From contig CM055092.1 of the NCBI GenBank assembly GCA_029204225.1, positions 19,525,222 through 19,589,221 of the forward strand: a stretch of 64,000 nt of DNA. Direction: 5' to 3'. The DNA comes from Diphasiastrum complanatum. Taxonomy: Eukaryota; Streptophyta; Lycopodiopsida; Lycopodiales; Lycopodiaceae. Of the stretch, positions 21,714 through 32,193 are shown in pieces. A program made the translations under genes and the position numbers. How positions within the stretch are numbered: the stretch's first letter is position 1; each line of letters opens with the position of its first letter. Under the pieces are notes generated by a model. That model was not told the DNA's origin and did not search any database. It worked only from the letters and a program-made list of their open reading frames with translations.

Positions 21714-21765
<52 letters not shown>

Positions 21766-21826
21766 ACAGAGAAAGATGTTTTGCCTCAATGCATTCCAAA
21801 TGAAGTCCGACAATCTGTCCCATGAA
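21592..21826. repeat. insertion of about 235 bp inside copia LTR
   Basis: The left LTR has no counterpart to this segment. It is AT-rich, includes an AT microsatellite and shows no coding potential. Ends are approximate and no terminal repeats are evident. Confidence 0.6.
21717..21763. repeat. (AT)n microsatellite
   Basis: A perfect run of about 23 AT units. Confidence 0.97.
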
Positions 21827-22128
21827 TACTGTCTCGCTTACTAGTAGACTTCTTGGATCTATGTGGATCCTGCTTACAAAATTGTCTCGCTCCTTGGCGG
21901 GCTTCTCTATTCAGTCTATCTGTCTGTATATATTAGTGCATCTAGCAACTGCATATATTTAGAGTAATATCTTAATTAGATGGATTAAACAATCTATAAC
22001 TAATCATAGATTACAAGAGCGGCAGATAAGGCCCGTCTTAACGCTCTTCTGTTCCCTGTGGGCCACAAATAACTCTATTAGGGCATAGCAAATGGGTCAA
22101 GTTGTGACTCTCTAGTCGAGCAGTAAAG

Positions 22129-22862
22129 GTGGATCCCTCCACACGGGCGGTGAAGCCTGTACCACCCAAAGTTGATGACACTTCTTCCACAATAGACCAT
22201 AGCATTGATCATCCGAAAGCTTCAATGGGTGTTCATTATGATTCACAAACAGATACCGTGTTGTGGACGGATGCATTGGCAACTATTGACTGTATGGTTG
22301 GGCATACATGTCATCCAGATCCAGATTCAAATTTAGAACCCAGCGAATTACCACCGAGAGGATTCGCCCTTGCATGCCTATCTCATATGGGGTGAACATG
22401 ATAAACGTAGCATGGCTGTCACCGGAACCTATTCCGGAACCTGTTGAAGATGATCTAGTTCCTTGGCAACATGCATTGTCCTATGACAAGGAAGTTGAGC
22501 TGACAGATGAGCAGATCCTACACCACATGGATTCTACGCGTTATGGAGTTCAACGAATACCAGCTCAACTGCCTCAGAAATATCAACATGCTAAAGTCTC
22601 CAAGATGCCACCACCGAAAGCACCTGTACCAAAGAAAAATCAACAAAAGCAAAGATACAATCAGGTGATCAAGTGGAGTGATTTACCCGAAGAGGCTATA
22701 ACAACAGTGGATGAAGACATTCGGAACCATGTGGTGAATGTTAAAGAACCTCAACAGAAGATAACGAGCAAGGAAGCAGCAACAACCAACAATAATATAC
22801 AAGACAAAAAGAAAGTTGCTGAATCGCATGCTCAAGGTCATCCGACCAAGCTTCGACATTAG
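22129..22862 (+). pseudogene. gypsy polyprotein, region before RT
   Basis: Two overlapping frames (22129-22395 and 22308-22862) cover low-conservation sequence between protease and RT. The second is proline- and lysine-rich with VIKWSDLPEEA. No catalytic motif of the aspartic protease is apparent. The assignment rests on its place directly before the RT frame. Confidence 0.6.
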
Positions 22863-22955
22863 CTTTAGGAATGTCAGAAGCAATGCACAAGATATCACTC
22901 ACCAATCGTGCTAAGATCAACCTTTTGAAGGAAGAAACGAATAAGGCACCAGTCC

Positions 22956-23726
22956 ATGATGTGCCAAAAAAACTTCAAGGGTTATACCTTGGACGATGTG
23001 GTGATCATGATGCCGAAAATGCAATTGGAACATGATGCAAATCAGAAAAAAGAAGAACAAGTCTACGAGGGACTGGCTCGCACTCAACCGATGAATCTAG
23101 CAGAGCCAGGAGATGAAGACAAAATTGTTCATGTGGGAGCACAACTCACACCCTCACAATTCACCCAACTGCAGAAGTTACTGATGGAGTATAAAGACTG
23201 CTTTGCGTGGTCTTACAAAGATTTAAAAGGAATTCCATCGTCTGTAGTCCAACACACCATACCTTTGGTCGAAGGAGCAATGCCAAAGGTGAGCCGATAT
23301 TATCGCTGCAACCCGAACTACACCGAGCTAATCAAGCAAGAGTTGCAGAAGTTGCTCAATGCCGATTTCATTTATGAAATCGAGCACACAGAATGGGTGT
23401 CACCCATAGTCATTGTTTCCAAGAAGAATGGCAAAATACGGATTTATGTCAATCTGAAGGCACTTAACGCTGTGACACAAAAGGATCACTTTTCCTTACC
23501 GTTTACAGAAAGCGTCTTGGATCGAGTAGCTGGAGCGGAAGACTACAGTTTTTTGGATGGCTTTAGTGGCTACAACCAAGTGAAGATTGCACTGGAGGAT
23601 CAACACAAGACTGCATTTGCTACTGAATGGGGTACATATGCCTACAAGGTCATGCCATTCGGTCTTTGTAATGCCCCTAGCTCCTTTCAGCACGTCATGC
23701 AAAAGGCATTCAAAGACTATTTATAG
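22956..23726 (+). pseudogene. gypsy reverse transcriptase, N-terminal two-thirds
   Basis: The frame opens with EDKIVHVGAQL and the segment LLMEYKDCFAWSYKDLKGI that precedes RT in Tat-like elements. It continues through RRYYRCNP-like (SRYYRCNP), FIYEIEHTEWVSPIVIVSKKNGK, DHFSLPF, YSFLDGFSGYNQVKI and YKVMPFGLCNAPSSFQHVM. A TAG at 23724 ends it just before the catalytic FLDDL block, which is still readable past the stop (23740-23760). Confidence 0.9.
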
Positions 23727-23759
23727 AAATTCCTAGAGATCTTCCTCGATGATCTTTGC

Positions 23760-24530
23760 GTGCACGGATTTAATGATGAACACTTATCTCAGTTGGAAAG
23801 AGTGCTTATACAATGTCGCAAATTTCAAATATCACTGAACCTAGAGAAATGCCAATTTTGGGTCACACATGGTCTTATCCTGGGCCATATTGTATCTAGA
23901 CACGGGATTGCCACTGATTTGTCTAAGATACGTATTATCATGGATCTTCCACCCCCTAGAACGATTCGTGGAGTGTATGTTTTTATGGGACATGCCAATT
24001 ACTACCGAATCTTCATTCTATTCTTTGCAGATTTGGCACGTCCTATCTACGAGTTGACAATTGATCCACATTGGACGGAGGAAGCCCTACGAGCTTTCCA
24101 AAAGCTGAAGGAAGCACTTATATTTGCACCAATCTTACGGCCTCCCAATTGGACAATTGAGTTTCATGTGCATACTGACGCATCAAAGTATGCTATAGGA
24201 GCAGTATTGACCCAGCCAAACGAGTACAAGAAAGACTTTCCTATTCGCTTCGCTAGTCAACAACTCAACAATGCTGAAATCAACTATTCAATGACTGAGC
24301 GAGAAGCCTTGGCAATGATATTTGTGGTCAAGAAGTTTTGCCATTATCTTATGGCCACTCATTTTGCATTCTACACTGATCATCAACCTTTGCTCTACCT
24401 AGTCAACAAAACCTGCAACACAGGGAGAATCACTAGATGGTTACTCTTGTTGCTCGAGTTTGATTTTCGAATAGTGGTACGCAAAGGAAAGCAACATTAT
24501 ATGGCGGATCATGTATCAAGAATCAAATAG
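23760..24530 (+). pseudogene. gypsy RT end and RNase H
   Basis: In frame after the stop at 23724 the sequence gives the rest of RT (KCQFWVTHGLILGHIVSRHG) and RNase H (VHTDASKYAIGAVLTQ at about residue 137, SMTEREALAMIF, HFAFYTDHQPL, KGKQHYMADHVSRI at the end). The DHVSRI end is where most elements have DALSR/DHLSR. All the usual RNase H acidic positions seem present. Confidence 0.9.
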
Positions 24531-24550
24531 ACACAGAAGGATCCCTAGCC

Positions 24551-24887
24551 TGATGATGAGTTACCGGATGCTGTTTTATTTTAAGTGGATGTTGTACTCG
24601 ATTGGGCCACAGACATAGTTGAGTATTTGATGAACGGACAACCGGATTGATCACTATCCAAGGCGCAACAACAGAAACTTGTACTTAAAGCTCGTCCATA
24701 CCAGCTGATTGCCGGTCAACTATATTGAAGAGGGGCGGATAATATCATTCGTCGTTGTATCCTGCCCCATGAGACAAGTCAGATCATGTCTCTCTCGCAT
24801 GAAGCAATGGGAGGCGGACACTTCGCAGCAGATGTAACAGTACGCAAGATTCTACAATCTGGCTGTTGGTGGCCAACAATGCTGCAT
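24551..24887 (+). pseudogene. gypsy integrase zinc finger, first half
   Basis: Broken frames encode the linker and the first half of the integrase zinc finger: SLSHEAMGGGHFAADVTVRKIL with the two histidines, then GCWWPTMLHR. The cysteine half is found only at about 25635-25670, beyond an insertion. Confidence 0.75.
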
Positions 24888-25634
24888 AGACCAATCCCCC
24901 ATCGAGAATTGATCCCCTATCATTGGTGCGTCTGCCGGGAGCTAAAATCAATTTAGGGGAATGATCATCCGTATCACTGGTCTATGAAGAACTAGTTGTC
25001 AGTTAAGCAAATAACTCTGACCCGTCAGAGGCTTATCATTGGTGCGTCTGCCGCGAGTCAAAATCTATTGAGGACATATAATGTGGAAGATAACTACCAT
25101 TATCCATGGACTATAGAGTATACATCTAGTTTAGGCCATCAATAGACATAAGTTGACAGTTGGTCAATTGTGTTAGCTGACCCGTCAGACGCCGCCACAA
25201 GTGCACCTATTTTTGCTTATCACCATCACGTACTGAGAGTCCCGCCATGTGTATGTCAATCCTAGTGATTCAGTCAAGAGGCCCTTCACTCTAAATACTG
25301 GTATAGTTGAAAGAATTGCCCTTTGTCCTTTGGCTATTAACCATATGATATGACAACAAGTGGCTAGCATCACACAATGATGTGTTCTGATCCCACACAG
25401 AGAGTATACATCCTACCACCTTGTCACTATTACGAGCATGTTGTTTAGAATACTGTCAGCCGCACATCCCACCTCGTTACATGCCCAAGTAATCAAGCCA
25501 GATGGGGACCCTCTACTTGAAAATAGTTGAATTTTTGTCTTGGTTACGGGGATTAGTACGAAGACAAGAAGCTTTATTGGAGCCTCCTAGAGATCCCAAT
25601 GACGAAGCAAGAGAACTAGTCCAAGAGTTGAGGT
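24888..25634 (+). mobile_element. insertion of LTR-type retroelement sequence within integrase zinc finger
   Basis: About 750 bp separate the histidine half and the cysteine half of the zinc finger. Within it a 20-bp segment TATCATTGGTGCGTCTGCCG occurs twice (24918-24937 and 25034-25053), each looking like an LTR end (TATCA) followed by a primer site beginning TGG. Near the right end a decayed gag-like stretch includes RRQEALLEPPRDPNDEAREL. It is probably a fragment of another gypsy element. Borders are approximate. Confidence 0.6.
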
Positions 25635-26322
25635 ATGTATCAAGCAATGTGATGTATGTCAGAGAGCGTGTAGACCAATGAAGGCAAAATATGAGCCGTT
25701 ACATCCTGTATTGGCTCAAGCACCATTTGAGAAGTGGGGACTTGACTACATCGGCCCTATTCACCCATCCGCTCACAGTACCCAAGCCCGATATATTATC
25801 GTGGCTACAGATTATCTCACAAAGTGGGTTGAAGCCAAAGCAATGCGCGTAGCAGATGCTAGGTCCACCGCAAAGTTCCTTTACGAAAATATCATTGTAC
25901 GCTTCGGATGCCCAATGGAGATAGTTAGCGATCGGGGAACTCACTTTGTCAATAAGACCATCAAGGCCTTATTAGAAGAGTTCTTTGTGATCCATCGTTT
26001 CAGCACGCCTTACTACCCAAGAGGCAATGGCCAAGCCGAATCTTCTAATAAGATTCTGTGCGGCATTTTGACAAAGACAGTAGAAGCAAGCAGATCAGAT
26101 TGGGAGCACAAGCTACACGCTACTCTGTGGGCTTTCAGAACTGCATACAAAGGTAGCACCGAACAAACTCCATTCCAACTAGTGTATGGCCAAGATGCAG
26201 TCATGCCAGTGGAATTTCTCGTTCCATCTCTTCGCATTGCCACAGTGCAACGATTAGATGATACAAGATCGCCCCACGTTCGCCACGAAGGCTACACAAG
26301 TTGTGCAAAACACACTTGCTAG
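25635..26322 (+). pseudogene. gypsy integrase: zinc finger end and D-D-E core
   Basis: After the cysteine half (CIKQCDVCQRACRPMKA) the frame from 25678 gives a near-complete core: WGLDYIGPI and VATDYLTKWVEA with the first aspartate, IVSDRGTHFVN with the second, and NGQAESSNKIL with the glutamate spaced as in D-D-35-E, then WAFRTAYKGSTEQTPFQLVYG. The core itself has no stop, so it decayed less than its surroundings. It ends at 26322 by frameshift. Confidence 0.9.
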
Positions 26323-26513
26323 TGGTCCATGCTTTTGCTGCAGCGAAAGCACGTCGCAAGGCCTGGCATGATCGTCGTCTTCACAAGAAAGATCTTCAAA
26401 AAGGAGATTTGGTCCTCATGTACAAGACAAAGGCAATCAAAGAAAAGCTGAAGTTCATAGGTGAAGGCCCTTATCACATCACCGACATCTTATCGCAAGG
26501 GGCAGTGACTTAA
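26301..26513 (+). pseudogene. gypsy integrase C-terminal tail
   Basis: This frame overlaps the previous one by 22 bases and supplies the integrase tail: ARRKAWHDRRLHKKDLQKGDLVLMY and the GEGPYHITDILSQGAVT version of the GPF/Y motif. It stops at 26513, and remaining linker (NGSQLRKYWLP-like) is readable in another frame to about 26600. Confidence 0.8.
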
Positions 26514-26644
26514 GAAACAATGGATGGGACACCGTTTGCTACGCCCATCAACGGTAGCCAGTTACGCAAGTATTGGTTGCCACCAGCCTTTCCAAACACT
26601 TCTTGAAGAGCTTAGGATAGGCTCCTCATCATCGAATAAAGCCT

Positions 26645-26684
26645 CAGGTTTTACGTAAGCAATCTTTATCCACGCTTTTCTTGA
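26645..26684 (+). repeat. 3'-region motif shared with the chromovirus at 6.0 kb
   Basis: AGGTTTTACGTAAG, then TTTATC and CTTTTC, match 6023-6062 in order and spacing. Both are in gypsy 3' noncoding sequence. Confidence 0.7.
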
Positions 26685-26769
26685 TGCACTCCATCATCCG
26701 CAATAAACGTGTCGACAGCCTTCTTCCACAACAAGCATAGGCATGTGTCATGGGACCATCACCTATTTA

Positions 26770-26781
26770 GGTGGGGGATAC
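26770..26781 (+). other. polypurine tract
   Basis: GGTGGGGGATAC directly precedes the LTR start TGTTGGGCACC. Confidence 0.75.
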
Positions 26782-27190
26782 TGTTGGGCACCTAGTGGGC
26801 CCCACCACAGTACATTGTACACGTAGAGCAATAAGTGCAAGGGCACTGGCTTCCTACATGTATAAGCCCAACCCAATGAGCACGCAATTTGGTTTTGTAA
26901 AACTTGTAGAATTAGGAATAAGTGACTAGGGGCCTAAAACTCTAAAATGACATTAGAGGCCCTAAGTCAAGTTGTTAATAAAAAAGCTAAAAGGGCCCAA
27001 ATTAGAACTCACATGAATCATGTGAGTGCCCTTGTGCTTTCTTAAGGAACCATTAGATTCATTTTGTGTTAGTTTAGGAGGCTTGGATTAGGATCCTTGC
27101 CATTGTAATTAACCAATAGGAGAAAGGGGCAAGGGCCTTCCCCATTCATAAAAAGGCACCCTTTGTACCATATTTCCATGTTCAACATAA
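26782..27190 (+). repeat. 3' LTR of Tat-like gypsy, truncated
   Basis: The LTR starts TGTTGGGCACC after the polypurine tract. A TATA-like CATAAAAAGG is near 27148. A plausible end is not seen before the next gene remnant, so it seems truncated near 27190. Confidence 0.65.
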
Positions 27191-27224
27191 TGATAAGTGT
27201 TATTCAGGGAAAGTTTTTTTGAAA

Positions 27225-27920
27225 ATGGCTGTGGAGGAAATGTGCAACAAAGAAGATGATCTACCTTCTGAGGAGGAGTTTCTTAAAATCCATAGCCAAC
27301 TGTCTATTCACCAACAATATTGACATCGAAAGGTGGACGTAATATTGATGGAGAGATAGTAATCAGAAAAGACAAAGCCGAGTGCGTAAGTTTTTGTCTC
27401 TTATCAAGTACTAGTAGATTTGTTATGTCAGATTATATAATGGAGCTTACTTTGTTTTTTATCATTTCAGAAAACAATTTTCCTTGATGATTTCGCAATT
27501 CGTCGAGGAGGGCAGAGATCTTCTGCTGGAGAATTTTCAAGAGATCATGCACTGGGGCACTATCTGAAGTCCTTCAAGAATAATGAGATAAGTGTTGCCC
27601 ATTCAAAGTTTCATCAACATGGTGAAACTATGATTATGGCAATCAAGGCACTGTCTCATTTTCTTGGAGGACATAATTTCAATAAGGTGCATAAAATAAT
27701 TTTTGTAAAGAAAACTATTGCAGTTAAAATTTTAGGATATGGAACAATGAATTCCATGCTCAGATCATCTCATTTTGCAGTGTATGCTGCTTACGTTGAT
27801 CTGAGTAAGCATGAAAACTATGAGCTATTGGATCCATACGAAAGAAGAAAATTGTTGCATGATTCTAAGTTGCAACTTTCATTTGGGAAAAAATATCAGA
27901 AGCAGATTAGATATTGCTGA
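27225..27920 (+). pseudogene. uncharacterised intron-containing gene remnant
   Basis: I do not recognise the product. A likely exon from ATG 27225 (acidic start, EEMCNKEDDLPSEEEFL) suffers a frameshift near 27320 and ends at a GTAAGT donor (27386). The acceptor TTTTTTATCATTTCAG (to 27470) opens a second exon that joins in phase and ends near 27686 (KTIFLDDFAIRRGGQRS, then HSKFHQHGETMIMAIKALSHFLGG). A third coding stretch from about 27781 (YAAYVDLSKHENYELLDPYERRKLLHDSKL) ends at a TGA at 27920; its phase does not match the second exon exactly. It converges on the minus-strand remnant to its right. It could be a host gene or a DNA transposon gene. Confidence 0.5.
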
Positions 27921-28074
27921 ATTGTACTTTGTAAATATTTTTATTTAATATACAAAATTTTATTGTGTGTCTATAGCTTCTGGCTTGTATAAATTTGCAT
28001 GTTTTTTGAAATTTTTTATAATCCGTCGATTTTATATTATGACGAATTTGGATTCTTCTGTAAAACCATTGGAA

Positions 28075-28987
28075 AAGTTGCAGTATATAGTTATTTTTTG
28101 TGCTAGTCCCGCCATGTTGTGTACTTTTATGAAATGTCGCTCTTGCTTGCCAATGAGATTTTTCCATTCCTTGCAATGACCATATGCTAAGACTTCCACT
28201 ATTTCTTGCAAAGAATGTCGAATGATGTCGTAATATGTGCTGCATGTCATAAAAACATAATCTAAATGAGTACCAAAAGTATCTAATTTAATTGCACATA
28301 TTTGTCTATCGTAGTGTAAAATCAAAATCCTACCATATAATGTGTTATATGATCAACACCCCATGCACTTTGAACTGCATCCACAAATTCATTGGTTGTT
28401 TTCTGTATCATTTGAACATCAGTATTTGAAAATTTATCTTTTCTCAAGTATTTTACCATGTTGTCTAACTTTTTCCAAACTTCTACTTTGTGTATACGAG
28501 TAGAACCTTCTTCTTCGAAATCTTGAGTTGCTGCAATAATTTCTTTCCAAACCGTGTATTGAACCTTAGATTGTTTGCCAAAATAATTTGATAAAAATCT
28601 TCGAGCTTTAGATCCTGCAATGCTCGGCTTGCATGGAATATTTCCTGTTTTACCTGGTAGCTTGTCATCTTTTTTAATTTTCACGTGGCCTTTATGTAAG
28701 CCTGCTTTGGACAACACATCCTCTAATCTGGAAATAGCTTCCTTCGTAGAGGCCTTTGGCTCAAAATTCCATGCAAACAAGATGTGAAGATATTTTATTT
28801 TTTCTATAATACACACCTCCGCATGCAATGTACATATATGAACATTTTGTAGAAGAATCGGTAGTACATGTTTCCAATTAGGATCTTCTCGATCTCTTGA
28901 TATTTTTGTACTCCTTGTCATGTCTTTTGTTGTTTTCATCCATGAGATACATTGAACATACATTTCAGATCTCCTGCTAAATGCCAT
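28075..28987 (-). pseudogene. uncharacterised gene remnant, same family as 56067-57195
   Basis: The main frame (28987-28322) includes NVHICTLHAEVCIIEKIKYLH, a basic stretch, GSKARRFLSNYFG, VQYTVWKEIIAATQDFEEEG and VDHITHYM. The last is followed by a GTAGGA donor (about 28333); after an acceptor near 28204 the sequence resumes with SGSLSIWSLQGMEKSHWQAR and a KSTQHGG block. The segment DREDPNW plus NVHICTLHAEV recurs in the 57.1 kb fragment (DREDPNF, NVHICTLHAEV), so this is a dispersed family. The spacing of conserved His and Cys suggests an enzyme or transposase core, but I cannot name it. Confidence 0.55.
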
Positions 28988-29529
28988 TCAATGTTGAAAG
29001 TGCCAATTCCAGAAATATTGAGTGGAACTCCCTCCATGTGATTTTTTATGGTGGCAGGATATGATGTTCTATTAAATATCCATGAGAGAATGTTATGGTC
29101 TTCTTTCAGCACCTATAAGAGAATATGAAAATGTGATTAGCCACATAATATAAACACAGAGAAGATTTTAGATATGAAATCCATATTCAAATGATTATCC
29201 CTATTTATTATGCGAAGAAACTGCTATACCTGAAATGCTGCCAACACCAGATATCATTTTCTGATAGAACACTGAAATTGAGGCCTTATGAGTCTTCTGA
29301 ATTTGAAAGTGCTCCATTCATGATTGTGAGACTGACTCTTTCCATTTTTTGTCCTTTTAGACTCATCGAACAACTATCAACTTGTTATTGACATTCTTAT
29401 TTGTAACACCATAAAAATTTATGATGAATGTTAATAACTGATTAATGTCAATAAATAAATTGTTGGAATTGTTATATGCTAGACTTTCTCCTTTCGAGCA
29501 ATACACTTCATTGATATGAGATGGATTAC
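28988..29529. other. intergenic, no assigned feature
   Basis: AT-rich, with short frames only. It may include the 5' part of the minus-strand gene remnant at 28075-28987. Confidence 0.4.
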
Positions 29530-29886
29530 CAACTATTGTCTGCCAGGAATCCGAGGTTTGACAGATGCAAGAGTCACAATATCGTGTGTCGTACGTGCTG
29601 CCTCCTGGGTCAGTGTCTCTCGAAGTAGGGACTCCCCATGACGAGATGTGCTATGCGGACATGCAAGACTCATGACCACATCAGGGAGATCAAGGTCATC
29701 ACCACATTCTCCACAATAGGAGACACTGAGGTGGCTCCTCCTCCTCTCCCGAGAGTGTCGAGAGGAAGCACTGGCAGTGGTGTCATGGTACATGTCATTT
29801 ATTTATTTTATGATTACTCTCTTTATATTTCTTCTAATGATATATAATTTGTATTAAATGTATGTGCTTGTTTGTTAATATTGTAG

Positions 29887-30335
29887 GCAAGTGATTGGCT
29901 TCAGATTTTTGGACATCCAATCAAGATCTATGGCGACTCCCTCCTAACACGAAGAGGTTATCAATATTTCATGAACTCCCATATCGGGGAGAATTGTTGA
30001 AAAACCATCTTTTGGACCCGATGCACATATTCAAGAATGTCGGAAGCACGGTTTGGGAGCACTTGATAGGGTTGAAAGATAAAAAAGACGCACGAGATGA
30101 CTTAAAAGAAGTGGAGATGGCTGATTTATGGCCAGAAATGGTGGGGACTTCGATTGTCCTACCAAGGCCGCATGGATCTTCTCGAGACGAGAAGAGACGA
30201 TTGTAAGGAGGGCAATAGTCTCATTTCGAACTCCGACATGACACATGCGATGCCTAAAGAGTGCCTTCACAAGGGACAACAAGCTAAGTGGACTAAAGCC
30301 TCATGACTGGCATAAATTTTTATAGGTTGACATGG
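29887..30335 (+). pseudogene. CACTA TNP2-type transposase fragment
   Basis: An intron acceptor TTGTTAATATTGTAG precedes the exon. It encodes PPNTKRLSIFHELPYRGELL and LLDPMHIFKNVGSTVWEHLIG, the conserved block in which plant En/Spm transposases carry a DxMHxxKNV motif. It continues through KDARDDLKEVEMADLWPEM. The first frame stops at 30204; in another frame, 30225-30330 gives TRDNKLSGLKPHDWHKFL, the family's LSGLKSHDCH-type block. The protein would cut and join transposon ends in the nucleus; this copy is a fragment. Confidence 0.85.
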
Positions 30336-30462
30336 CATGTTTTTTTACTTTGCTTCCACCTCAACATTTTCGATTACATTTTTATAGCATGTCTTGTGAT
30401 TTCATGAAGATCTCATTGCGCATATATGTATTTGAATGACCAAATTGTTTTTGTGCATGCAT

Positions 30463-31378
30463 TTTGTGCTTCCCTTGGTGTTGAGAGTGTGAAAAATGCA
30501 AAAATAAGCTTGGTAGAGGCCAAAAATCATGTATATAGGATGATTACACATGTGTGGAGCCTGTTTCCACATGTTAAAATAGTGTACTTGTCATGTACCA
30601 TAATCATATAGGTTGTACATATGATTTAATTCAAGTTCTAGTGGCTAAAATGCCAAAAACTAGTTTTTTAGACATATGACACATGGCATCAATCTATTGA
30701 TTGCATGAGCCACATCCTTTGGTTAGGTGTCATATCCCATGTGTAGAGGAAAGCTCACATGTGTGGAATAAGCTGAAGTAGGCAAATTTTGACTTCTAGA
30801 AGATTTCCAAGTAGATCTCCATATAGAAGGAAAATGGACCAAAAGTGCTCAAAATAGAAGGTTTTGTCCAAGTCTCAGTTTTGCATGATGAATCATCATA
30901 TGACAAAGCACCTTTACACATGTGGGATCAGAGGGATGATCAGTACCACGAGCTCTCACTTATTGTATATATAGAGCCACATTTGGCCATAATCAGTGTG
31001 AGACACCAATCTTGGTTTTGGAAGCAATTTTGAGTTATTCTCTCCATTTGTCTACATTTGTTTTGATTGTTTTGAGGTTCTATCAATGTGTACTTGATTT
31101 TCAGATTGGAGTCCGTACTCAGACAGTGTTTCACACATGTGAAACCAGAAAGTACACCTACCTTCAATTAATGATTGTTCTTGTTAGGATTTTGTGTCTA
31201 GAATTGATCTAGATTGATCTTAATCTCAAGTAGATCGATAGATCAGATAATCTGACAACCAATCTCTCTTGAGGATCAGATTAGGTTCTACTCTTGGTCC
31301 TTTTTGTACTTTTTTCACAGAGAGGGTTCTTGACAGAGGAGTTAAGGAGTGGAATCTATCAGTGGTTTGGTGAGGTAC
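30463..31378 (+). repeat. insertion of about 0.9 kb in CACTA copy A, probable solo copia LTR
   Basis: Copy B lacks this segment between GTGCGTGCGT and GTGAATGC. A start resembling copia LTRs of this window (TGTTAAAATAGTG at 30572; compare TGTTAAAATATC in the element at 34699-39380), a TATA-like TGTATATATAGAG at about 30965, and an end TTTTTTCACA at 31319 suggest a solo LTR. No target duplication is visible, and flanks outside 30572-31319 are unexplained. Confidence 0.45.
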
Positions 31379-31419
31379 GGTGAATGCGCATGCGATTCAC
31401 ATCATTTTTTTCTAGGAGA

Positions 31420-31625
31420 TACTACTAGCATCCATTGAGGCAGCAAGACAAAGCTCCATCGAAGCAACGTGTTTGATCAAGAAGCACTTTCCCACATCCA
31501 TTCTCACCATTCAAATGTATCTCATTGTGTATTTGGTAGATGAGGTGGCCATTGCAGGTACATCATATACTTGTGTGAATTGCCTATTCTTAGTCCATCC
31601 TAGACTATTGCTATTGTGGTAATTC
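31420..31625 (+). pseudogene. CACTA transposase second domain (DUF4218-like), copy A exon
   Basis: The frame IKKHFPTSILTIQMYLIVYL and VDEVAIAG matches the start of the DUF4218 region that follows TNP2 in plant CACTA transposases (family pattern: FPPSFFDIMVHLxVHL). A GTACAT donor follows, as in copy B, where the next exon lies at 34252. Confidence 0.75.
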
Positions 31626-32193
31626 CCATCCCACGCCAGAGTGTCGGGAAACAATTGAGAATCAGAGGGATTGAATGGAATGGAAGCAACGGTGGCGGCA
31701 AGAGTGATGGAAGATGCGATGGTGATGGATGGAGTAGTGGATACTGGAAGAGAAATAGGAGTGGTATCAACAAAAGAAATGGGGATGGAGACAAAAACAG
31801 ATGTGGATGGAACAGGAAGAGAGGTAGTGACAACAGAAATCGGAGTGGGGGGTTGCACGGAAGAAAAAGTGGCAGTTGTTGATGGGGTGGTTAGTGCAGT
31901 AGTGGAGGTGCGTCTTCAGTAGCAGGTGGAGATGTGGATGTAGAGGCAGCGCCACACATTCGTTTGTTGGCCGTTGTGTTAATAACTGCAGGTTGGGAGG
32001 AGGTGGATGCTTGAGATGGCGGATAAAGGTTAGTATGTGGCATGAGGATAGACAAAAGAGATGAGCGTTGAAAACCGCACACTTTTGTCTCAAGAAGTGC
32101 GTAGGTAAAGTTACACAACAGGGGGCCTGCTGCGATTCGCTCATGGTTGTTGGGTTTGATGGAGTTGGCTAGTTCTTGAATAAGGAAGCTATG

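Larger units (their letters stand above)
16489..22043 (-). mobile_element. Ty1/copia element, minus strand, both LTRs, decayed
   Basis: Two related LTRs flank gag, protease, integrase, RT and RNase H in copia order on the minus strand. A polypurine tract follows the left LTR and a primer site precedes the right one. Coding sequence is broken by many stops and frameshifts. The 5' (right) LTR has an insertion of roughly 240 bp and a second near its end. No matching target duplication is visible. Confidence 0.9.
21243..22043 (-). repeat. 5' LTR of copia element, with insertions
   Basis: It aligns with 16489-16970 up to about 21590, resumes near 21825, and is interrupted again near 21935-22015. 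Homology to the left copy continues ten bases past the expected end (CTCTTCTGTT), which is polypurine-tract sequence. Confidence 0.8.
22100..27190 (+). mobile_element. Ty3/gypsy element of Tat/Athila type, decayed
   Basis: Pre-RT region, RT, RNase H, integrase and a 3' LTR follow on the plus strand. There is no chromodomain, and the integrase start WGLDYIGPI is typical of the Tat/Athila branch. The integrase zinc finger is split by an insertion of about 0.75 kb. The 5' LTR and most of gag are missing. Confidence 0.88.
29530..31625 (+). mobile_element. CACTA (En/Spm-like) transposon, copy A, partial
   Basis: A transposase (TNP2-type) exon, an intron and a DUF4218-type exon follow on the plus strand. 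Part of this sequence (30360-30462 and 31378-31625) is duplicated in copy B at 33780-34210. A foreign segment of about 0.9 kb separates the two parts in copy A. Confidence 0.75.

Noticed and set aside
22100-27190. Endogenous pararetrovirus
   Set aside because: It has an integrase core, polypurine tract and LTR start, and no movement-protein-like region; Tat-like gypsy fits better.
31616-31922. Plus-strand Gly/Asn/Arg-rich ORFs
   Set aside because: Antisense shadows of the Pro/Ser/Thr-rich tail of the minus-strand gag-like ORF.
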